Shown: positions 13,551-18,460 of the stretch, in pieces
How the letters are laid out: the number at the start of each line of letters is the position of its first letter
Position numbering within the stretch: the stretch's first letter is position 1
DNA from: Dehalococcoidia bacterium
GTDB lineage: Bacteria > Chloroflexota > Dehalococcoidia > Lucifugimonadales > Australimonadaceae
Assembly (NCBI GenBank): GCA_021296055.1
Contig: JAGWBE010000018.1
Coordinates: 1 to 18,460 of the forward strand
Direction of reading: 5' to 3'
Length of the DNA: 18,460 nt
Made by a program: the position numbers and the translations under genes
Notes under the pieces: model-generated
Told to the model about the DNA's origin: nothing
Database searches by the model: none
The model's input: the letters and a program-made list of their open reading frames with translations, nothing else

Positions 13551-14255
13551 TTACTCCAAGATGAGGATGAGCGCGCAGTTCGGGCAGCGCAGCAGGTGCG
13601 CAGCGGCGCGCAGGTCTTGCACCACGCGCCGGGGCAAGCCAACGCGACACGATTCGCACATGTCGTTAAAGACGCGGGCCGTCGCCTTGCCTTGCGCGTT
13701 GCGGGAGCGCACTTGCTCGTACAACGCCAGCTCGCCCGGCGGGAGCGCCCCCGCAAGTCCGGTGCGCCGCGTCGTCAACTCCGCCACCTCGCGCTCCAAC
13801 ACTGCCTGCTCGCTTGACAGCGACTCCTGGCGCGCCCCCCACGCCTGCCGTTCCTCAGTGAACCGCGCCTGCGTCTCCGCGCGCTCCTTCTCCAGAGGGT
13901 CAAGTTCCTCCAACACCTCCAGCAGGCCGAGCTCCTGCGCATCGCGCTGGCGTCCGAGCTGGGCAACGTCCGCTTGCAGTCCCTGAAGTTCGCGCGGATT
14001 GACCACCGTCCCGCTGTATAGCCGCGCCTCGGCGCGCCCGATGCGCTCCGTCAACTGCGCGATGGCGTCGTCGAACTCGCGCTGGCGCTCGGCGAGAGCG
14101 TTAGCGGCGGCGGAGACCTCCGCCAGCCGCGCCGCCAGGACGTCGAGCGCACGCCGGTCGCTCAGCGCCTCGGCTATCTCGCGCAGGCGGCGCTTGCGCC
14201 CGTCGGCTTCGAGGTCGACAGATTGGAGGACGTAGAGTTCGCGGAAGGCAGGCAT
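13551..14255 (-). CDS. CT398-like coiled-coil protein with C4 zinc ribbon
   Basis: The 234-aa protein is almost wholly a long coiled coil from about 10 to 165, rich in Glu, Arg, Ala and Leu, with VNPRELQGLQADVAQL at about 85-100, and ends in a four-Cys zinc ribbon: Cys 200 and 203 (CESC), Cys 224 and 227 (CPNC). This is the layout of the zf-RING_7/CT398 family (PF02591), found widely in bacteria. Proposed roles include binding nucleic acids, sigma factor 54 or secretion parts in Chlamydia, but function is open. It lies 4 bases upstream of the recombinase-like gene, so the two are probably co-translated. No strong ribosome binding site is visible at ATG 14255. Confidence 0.85.
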   Translation of the reverse strand: MPAFRELYVLQSVDLEADGRKRRLREIAEALSDRRALDVLAARLAEVSAAANALAERQREFDDAIAQLTERIGRAEARLYSGTVVNPRELQGLQADVAQLGRQRDAQELGLLEVLEELDPLEKERAETQARFTEERQAWGARQESLSSEQAVLEREVAELTTRRTGLAGALPPGELALYEQVRSRNAQGKATARVFNDMCESCRVGLPRRVVQDLRAAAHLLRCPNCALILILE

Positions 14256-14369
14256 AGGGGCGGATACTCCGCGTTTCCATCGTAGGCATCGAACCTAACC
14301 GCCGCCATAAAAAACGATGCGGGTTTGACCTACTTGCCGACGGCGGTTTGGGCAACTGCCCGTCCGCCC

Positions 14370-15020
14370 TCACAATTCATGGGGCGAAACCTCCCGCCAG
14401 GCGACGCCCAAGCGCGCCCCCAGTTCCTCCGTCACCGCCGATCGCGCCGCCGCCATAGGCGGCGCCTCTCCCAGCATCGAGGCGATCGACGCAACCGGCC
14501 TATCCGTGATGCCGCAGGGGATGATCGGCGCGTAGTACGCCAGGTCGGTCGAGACGTTGAGCGCAAAGCCGTGGAGCGTCACTCCGCGCGACACCTTCAC
14601 CCCGAACGCCGCAATCTTGCCCGCCTCTGTCCATACTGCCGTAAGCCCCGGCTCGCACCACGCGCGCACGCCGAAACGCGCGAGCGCCGCGATCACCGCG
14701 CCCTCCAGCGCGTCCACGTAGGAGCGCAGTCCCATCCCGTGCTCCCCCAGCGCGATGATAGGGTAGCCCACCAGCTGCCCCGGCCCGTGATAGGTCGTCT
14801 GCCCGCCGCGGTCCGTCTCGACCAGCGGCGCGGGCAACGCGCCGATTACGTGCTCGGCGAGGGCGCGGCGGCCGGCAGTGTAGATGGGCGCGTGCTCCAA
14901 CAGGAGGAGTGCGTCGGGGATGCGCTCCTCGCTTCGCAATGCCGCGAGACGCTTCTGCAATGCCCAGGCCTCCCCGTAGGGCACGTCTGTCCCAAGCCAA
15001 GCCGCCCGTCCCTCGATCAT
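14370..15020 (-). CDS. lipB: Octanoyl-[ACP]:protein octanoyltransferase
   Basis: The 216-aa protein has the LipB signature RGGQTTYHGPGQLVGYP (71-87), the catalytic Lys 135 in GKIAAFGVKV and the acyl-carrying Cys 169 in PCGI; the 34-residue spacing equals that of the E. coli enzyme. It moves octanoyl from acyl carrier protein to lipoyl-domain lysines, the first step of protein lipoylation; LipA would then add sulphur, but lipA is not in the window. GGAGG lies 4 bases before ATG 15020, and the start is 10 bases after the AICAR transformylase stop. Its likely client, an E2 subunit, is encoded 1.5 kb upstream on the same strand. Confidence 0.95.
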   Translation of the reverse strand: MIEGRAAWLGTDVPYGEAWALQKRLAALRSEERIPDALLLLEHAPIYTAGRRALAEHVIGALPAPLVETDRGGQTTYHGPGQLVGYPIIALGEHGMGLRSYVDALEGAVIAALARFGVRAWCEPGLTAVWTEAGKIAAFGVKVSRGVTLHGFALNVSTDLAYYAPIIPCGITDRPVASIASMLGEAPPMAAARSAVTEELGARLGVAWREVSPHEL

Positions 15021-15030
15021 CCCACCTCCA

Positions 15031-16206
15031 CTAGTGGTGAAACAGCCGCGCCCCCGAGGCCACCATCACCATCCCGTACTGGTCGCATGCAGCCGCCACC
15101 TCTCTATCGCGCACGGAGCCGCCGGGCTGGGCGACGTAGCGGACGCCGCTCATCGCGGCGCGGTCGATGTTGTCGCGGAAGGGGATGAAAGCGTCGGAGG
15201 CCATCGCGACATCGGCGAGGCGGTCGAGCCACTCCCGTTTCTGCGCGGGGGTCAGGCGCTCCGGCGCGGATCGGAACGCCTGCGCCCAGATAGCCTGCTC
15301 GGCGGGCGCCAGGTCGTCGCGCAGGAATCCGTCCACCGCGTTGTCGCGCTCCGGGCGGCCTAGCCCTTCCCGGAACGACAGCGCAAGGACTGCCGGGTGC
15401 TGCCGCAGCCACCAACGGTCGGCCTTGTCCGCCGCCAGGCGCGTGCAGTGGATGCGCGATTGTTGCCCCGCCCCCACGCCGATGACCTGCCCATCCACCG
15501 CGAGGCACATCGAGTTGGACTGGGTGTACTTCAGCGTTGTCAGCGCCACCGCCAGGTCGCGCTTGGCCGCCTCCGGCAGTTCAGTACGCCGCGTGAGCGC
15601 CTCACCGAGGTTGTCGATGGACGCCGTCCAATCGTTGCGCGGCTGCTCCAATGTCACGCCGAACACTTCGCGCGTCTCGCGCTCCGGCGGCGCGTAAGCG
15701 GGATCGACGCGCAGCATGCAGTAGCGCCCGCCCTGTTTCTGCGATAACAACTGCACCGCCGCCTCGCTGAACCCCGGCGCAATCACTCCGTCCGACACTT
15801 CGCGGCGAAGCAGCCGCGCCGTCGGCTCGTCCACCTCGTCGCTCAGCGCAACCCAATCGCCGAACGACGACACGCGATCGGCGCCGCGCGCCCGCGCGTA
15901 GGCGCACGCCAGTGGCGACAGTTCCACGCCCCCGGCGAAGGAAGCGTCCCGCACGGCGTCGGACAGGGGCACGCCGACCGCCGCTCCCGCGGGCGAGACG
16001 TGCTTGAAAGACGCGGCGGCGGGCAGCCCCAGCCCCTGCCGAAGTTCACGCACTAGCTGCCACGAGTTAAGCGCGTCCAGCAGGTTGATGTAGCCCGGCG
16101 CCCCGTTGACCACCTCGAACGGCAGCTCTCCTCCGCCCGCCGCAAGCGCCCACGCGGGCGCTTGATGCGGGTTAGCCCCGTAGCGCAGCGGGAAGAAGGA
16201 AGGCAT
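15031..16206 (-). CDS. Stand-alone AICAR transformylase (PurH C-terminal domain only)
   Basis: The 391-aa protein starts at LRYGANPHQ, the first motif of the AICAR transformylase domain of PurH, and includes the catalytic Lys 68-His 69 in SFKHVSPAG, LKYTQSNSM, the GAGQQSRI formyl-folate block and the C-terminal DAFIPFRDNID and GVRYVAQPGGSVRD motifs. It formylates AICAR to FAICAR with 10-formyl-tetrahydrofolate, the ninth step of purine synthesis. Bifunctional PurH proteins (about 510-590 aa) also carry an N-terminal IMP cyclohydrolase domain. Here that domain is absent: the start has GGAG 7 bases upstream, and no cyclohydrolase frame lies before it. The cyclohydrolase must be encoded elsewhere. 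It lies between a small membrane protein and lipB. Confidence 0.9.
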   Translation of the reverse strand: MPSFFPLRYGANPHQAPAWALAAGGGELPFEVVNGAPGYINLLDALNSWQLVRELRQGLGLPAAASFKHVSPAGAAVGVPLSDAVRDASFAGGVELSPLACAYARARGADRVSSFGDWVALSDEVDEPTARLLRREVSDGVIAPGFSEAAVQLLSQKQGGRYCMLRVDPAYAPPERETREVFGVTLEQPRNDWTASIDNLGEALTRRTELPEAAKRDLAVALTTLKYTQSNSMCLAVDGQVIGVGAGQQSRIHCTRLAADKADRWWLRQHPAVLALSFREGLGRPERDNAVDGFLRDDLAPAEQAIWAQAFRSAPERLTPAQKREWLDRLADVAMASDAFIPFRDNIDRAAMSGVRYVAQPGGSVRDREVAAACDQYGMVMVASGARLFHH

Positions 16207-16270
16207 TGGCGGCTCCAGCAGTCGGGATGCCCCGATATTGACACGCCCGCCCCCCTTCCGCCAAGAGGCG

Positions 16271-16558
16271 CTACAGCGCTCCGGCCAGCCGCAGCACGCC
16301 TACGGTGACGGCGAAGATGATGGCGACCAGCGCCAGCATCCAGAGATTGAAGGTGATCGCCCCCTTCCAGCCGCGCGAACCCTTCCACAGGTGATGCTCG
16401 TCGCCCTCGTGGCCTAGGGGCTCCGCGCCGGGGTGCGGCTTGTACTCGCCGCCGAACAGCCGCGCGTGCCGTCTGCGCCACGCTGCATTCTCAGGGCCGA
16501 GCATCCCCTCGCTCCCCCGCTTCGTCTCCTCGTCGGCCCCTTCGTCCTTGTCGGCCAT
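16271..16558 (-). CDS. Small single-pass membrane protein, function unknown
   Basis: I do not recognise a family. The 95-aa protein has a charged, acidic start (1-18), a basic stretch WRRRHARLF (27-35), a Gly/His-rich middle (36-58) and one strong membrane helix at about 68-93 that ends the protein. With the helix at the C-terminus it would be tail-anchored with the charged part in the cytoplasm. It starts 3 bases after the E2 stop on the same strand, so co-translation with E2 is likely, and precedes the AICAR transformylase by 64 bases. The coupling suggests it may tether or accompany the E2 complex, which is only an inference. Confidence 0.65.
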   Translation of the reverse strand: MADKDEGADEETKRGSEGMLGPENAAWRRRHARLFGGEYKPHPGAEPLGHEGDEHHLWKGSRGWKGAITFNLWMLALVAIIFAVTVGVLRLAGAL

Positions 16559-16561
16559 GGC

Positions 16562-18094
16562 CTACGCGATGGGCGTATCGGCGCTCAGCGCCTCGAGCCG
16601 CGCCTTCACCTCGGCGAGGAAGGCGCCGACCTCGGCGCCGTCGCAGACGCGGTGGTCGAACGCGGCGCACAGATTCATCATCGGGCGCACCGCGATGGCG
16701 TCCCCCGCCACCACGACCGGGCGCCTCACCACCGCCTCGGTGGTGAGGATAGCCGCCTGCGGGTGGTTGATGAGCGGCCCGGAGAGCACCGAGCCGAGCG
16801 AGCCCGTGTTGTTCAGCGTGAAGGTGCCGCCCTGCACGTCGCTCAAGTCCAGCATCTGCGCGCGCGCCTTCTGCGCGAGGGAATGGATAGCGGCGGCCAG
16901 GTCGCCGACGCCCAACCGCTCCGCGCCGTGGATGACCGGCACGACGAGACCGTCGTTCGCCGCCACGGCGATGCCCAGGTTCACGTTGGGGTACTGCTTC
17001 ACGTGCTCGCCCGCCCACCGCGCGTTGAGCGCAGGGTGGACCAGCAGCGCCTGAGCCGTCGCGTGAGCCGCGAAGGCGAGGTAGGTCAGCGGGGCGCCGC
17101 ACTCGCGCTCGAACGCCTCGCGTCGCTCCTCGCGCGCGGCCACCAGGCCCGACGCGTCCACCTCCACCATCGCCCAAGCCGCGGGAATCCGTCCCGCGCG
17201 CTCCATCTGCTCCGCGATGGCGCGGCGCGTGGGCGTGAGCGCGACCTTCAGCGAGCCGTCGTCCGGCTCGGCGGGCGTCTCCGCCGCGTGCTCGACCGTA
17301 GCCTCCGGCATCTGCTCGGGCTGACGCGCAGCCTCGCGCTGCGCCTCGACGTAGGCGAATATGTCGTCTCTAGTGACGCGCCCGTCCCTGCCCGTACCTG
17401 GCACATGGGAGATGTCTACGCCATGTTCCTGCGCGATGCGGCGCACCAGCGGCGACACGATCGACTCTCCGCTGCCATCGGAGAGAGGCGCTTCCTCGTC
17501 GGCCTCTTCGTCCAGCGGCGCAGGAGCGGGCGAGGGCGCTGCGGGTTGGGTGAGCGTAGGAGCCGCCGGCGGCTCGGCTAGCGCCGCGTCCGGGCGCCCT
17601 GCCCCACCCTCGCCCGACCCCGTCGGCCCGACGGCGCGCACGTCCTCCAGGAACTCGCCGATGCGCGCGCGACGCTCAGCCTCGCGGTCGAGCGGCGGCT
17701 CCGGCTCGAGGGTCGGTTCGAGGCCAGGGCGGGGGCCAATCTTGATCCCTGCGCTCGCCTGCTCAACTAGGAATTCGCCGATGCGCTCGCGCCGCTCGGC
17801 CTCGCGGTCGAGAAATTGATCAGACTCGGATCCGCCGTCCACGGCAGCGCCGACGTGCTCAATCTCGAGCTCGGCGATGGGCTGGCCCATCGGCACCGCC
17901 TCGCCCTCGTGCGCGATGATGCGAGTCAGAGAGCCTGCATACGGCGCGGGCACCTCCATGCTCACCTTGTCCGTCGTGATCTCGACGATCGGGGCGTACT
18001 TCTCGACCCGCTCACCGACGCCCACCAGCCACTTGCCGATGATGCCTTCGGTTACCGATTCGCCGACCTGGGGGAGTTGGATGATGATTGGCAT
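16562..18094 (-). CDS. Dihydrolipoamide acyltransferase (E2) of a 2-oxo acid dehydrogenase complex
   Basis: The 510-aa protein has an N-terminal lipoyl domain (1-80) with the modified lysine in TTDKVSMEVP (Lys 43) and a long Pro/Ala/Glu-rich linker with a duplicated segment. A peripheral subunit-binding domain follows at 212-250 (VSPLVRRIAQEHGVDI...GTGRDGRVTRDD), then the catalytic domain to the end with DHRVCDG (His 481, Asp 485). It transfers acyl groups from lipoyl to CoA in the core of a pyruvate, branched-chain or 2-oxoglutarate complex; which one cannot be told, as E1 and E3 are not in the window. The lipoyl group would come from the LipB encoded downstream. The start has no ribosome binding site, and a promoter lies almost at the ATG, suggesting a leaderless message. 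Confidence 0.92.
   Translation of the reverse strand: MPIIIQLPQVGESVTEGIIGKWLVGVGERVEKYAPIVEITTDKVSMEVPAPYAGSLTRIIAHEGEAVPMGQPIAELEIEHVGAAVDGGSESDQFLDREAERRERIGEFLVEQASAGIKIGPRPGLEPTLEPEPPLDREAERRARIGEFLEDVRAVGPTGSGEGGAGRPDAALAEPPAAPTLTQPAAPSPAPAPLDEEADEEAPLSDGSGESIVSPLVRRIAQEHGVDISHVPGTGRDGRVTRDDIFAYVEAQREAARQPEQMPEATVEHAAETPAEPDDGSLKVALTPTRRAIAEQMERAGRIPAAWAMVEVDASGLVAAREERREAFERECGAPLTYLAFAAHATAQALLVHPALNARWAGEHVKQYPNVNLGIAVAANDGLVVPVIHGAERLGVGDLAAAIHSLAQKARAQMLDLSDVQGGTFTLNNTGSLGSVLSGPLINHPQAAILTTEAVVRRPVVVAGDAIAVRPMMNLCAAFDHRVCDGAEVGAFLAEVKARLEALSADTPIA
17642..17692 (-). repeat. Linker repeat in E2, second unit
   Basis: It encodes LDREAERRARIGEFLED (residues 135-151). The unit matches residues 95-111, LDREAERRERIGEFLVE, exactly 120 bases away, with 38 of 42 bases equal over 17651-17692 and 17771-17812. 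The high DNA identity indicates a recent in-frame duplication or selection against drift. Confidence 0.85.
17762..17812 (-). repeat. Linker repeat in E2, first unit
   Basis: It encodes a charged amphipathic segment (residues 95-111) in the linker right after the lipoyl domain. Such linkers are normally flexible Pro/Ala stretches; this one should form a short charged helix. See the second unit for comparison. Confidence 0.85.
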
Positions 18095-18103
18095 AATGCC
18101 GGA

Positions 18104-18132
18104 ATTGTAGCGCAGGAACCGGCGGCGCCCAA
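18104..18132 (-). promoter_or_regulatory. Candidate sigma-70-type promoter of the E2 gene
   Basis: On the minus strand TTGGGC (18132-18127) and TACAAT (18109-18104) are separated by 17 bases. The predicted transcription start lies within a few bases of the E2 ATG at 18094, so the message would be leaderless or nearly so, which agrees with the lack of a ribosome binding site. Confidence 0.5.
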
Positions 18133-18156
18133 CTACTTTTGGCGCCGAGTAGCGCT

Positions 18157-18190
18157 GCGTTCGCCCTTCGAGTTCCCTCAGCGAGAACGG
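18157..18190. repeat. 34-bp palindromic repeat, copy 1 (downstream of brnA-like stop)
   Basis: It matches 18413-18446 at 32 of 34 positions, in direct orientation, 256 bases apart; the first 25 bases are identical. The unit begins GTTCGCCCT and ends near GAACGG, giving an imperfect palindrome of the REP-like kind. This copy lies between the partial BrnA-like gene and the E2 promoter. Confidence 0.75.
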
Positions 18191-18209
18191 GAGAGGGGAG
18201 CGATGGTGC

Positions 18210-18460
18210 CTACGATGATGGCATGCGTTGCTCGTGGCGGCGGACGTGCTCGCAGAGGGCGCGGTTGATGTCGGTCTGGTAGCCGCGTCCGCCTTGGGCG
18301 TGGGTCTTGAACCAGTTCACCACGTCGGCGTCCAGCCGCAGGGTAATCTGCCGCTTCACGGGGCGGTAGAACACCCCGCGCCTCGCCTGCGGCCAGTCGA
18401 GGGTCTCGGGGGGCGTTCGCCCTTCGAGTTCCCTCAGGGTGAACGGAGGAAGCGCGCTCA
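18210..18460 (-). CDS. BrnA-type antitoxin, 5' end outside window
   Basis: The minus-strand frame ends at TAG 18210-18212 and is open to the window edge, giving 82 visible residues. The core GVFYRPVKRQITLRLDADV, VNWFKTHAQG and GRGYQTDINRALCEHVRRH is the BrnA antitoxin pattern (PF14384), a ribbon-helix-helix DNA-binding protein that neutralises the RNase BrnT. brnT is normally just upstream and would lie beyond the right edge. No ATG or TTG lies in frame within the window; a GTG at 18374 would give only 54 residues, so the start is probably outside. A copy of the palindromic repeat lies inside the frame and adds about ten residues (FTLRELEGRT) ahead of the core. Confidence 0.8.
   Translation of the reverse strand, partial: SALPPFTLRELEGRTPPETLDWPQARRGVFYRPVKRQITLRLDADVVNWFKTHAQGGRGYQTDINRALCEHVRRHEQRMPSS
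18413..18446. repeat. 34-bp palindromic repeat, copy 2 (inside the brnA-like frame)
   Basis: GTTCGCCCT (18415-18423) and AGGGTGAAC (18436-18444) form a 9-bp stem with one G-T pair. The unit is in frame with the BrnA-type antitoxin and introduces no stop. REP-like palindromes of this style occur dispersed in many bacterial genomes, usually between genes. Confidence 0.75.

Noticed and set aside
13547..13756. 70-residue N-terminal extension of the recombinase-like protein
   Set aside because: It lies within the zinc-ribbon gene in a different frame, is Arg/Ser/Cys-rich, and the ATG at 13546 has a ribosome binding site and a resolvase-like first strand.
12203..14255. Active integrative element around the recombinase, with attachment sites
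   Set aside because: The catalytic residues are gone, neighbours look like housekeeping genes, and no direct repeats flank the region or rnpB.
1..18460. CRISPR array or transposon with terminal inverted repeats
   Set aside because: No regularly spaced repeats and no transposase motifs were seen. The repeats found are the E2 linker pair, the 34-bp palindromic pair and the 15-bp pair.

Overview
This window comes from a high-GC bacterial chromosome. The gene mix suggests a member of Chloroflexota, perhaps near the Dehalococcoidia/SAR202 groups: amidase, amidohydrolase and dienelactone-hydrolase catabolic genes, a GYD-domain protein, an ERG4/ERG24-type reductase, a stand-alone AICAR transformylase and a CT398-like zinc-ribbon protein. 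That placement is an inference from gene content, not a measured phylogeny. Genes are tightly packed, with many stop/start overlaps and no gap above about 300 bases.

Left part (1-5866). Two catabolic units diverge from about 2353-2482. Leftwards run a dienelactone hydrolase, a GSP17M-like membrane stress protein and an amidohydrolase cut by the window edge. Rightwards runs a four-gene unit: amidase, a 61-aa GatC/AtzG-like small protein, a second amidase and a cupin. The last three overlap one another. The layout suggests a hydrolytic amide-degradation module.

Middle (5892-8776). A leftward cassette holds a VapB-like ribbon-helix-helix antitoxin with no PIN toxin, followed by a DUF4258/DUF2283 pair joined by an ATGA overlap. 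It is flanked by a 15-bp repeat. Next come a sterol-reductase-family membrane protein, a GYD-domain protein and tRNA-Lys(TTT).

Region 8791-11811. Signal peptidase I diverges from a three-gene unit of ECF sigma factor, non-zinc anti-sigma-like membrane protein and SIMPL-domain lipoprotein, which looks like an envelope-related signalling set.

Region 11823-14255. RNase P RNA, a serine-recombinase-like protein that has lost its catalytic residues, and a coiled-coil zinc-ribbon protein lie head to tail on the minus strand. The rnpB -10 box overlaps the recombinase stop codon. The degenerate recombinase is the most unusual object here.

Right part (14370-18460). lipB, a stand-alone AICAR transformylase, a small membrane protein and a 2-oxo acid dehydrogenase E2 subunit with a duplicated linker segment are all on the minus strand. 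LipB would supply the octanoyl group for the E2 lipoyl domain. The edge holds a partial BrnA-type antitoxin whose reading frame contains one copy of a 34-bp palindromic repeat; the second copy lies just past its stop.
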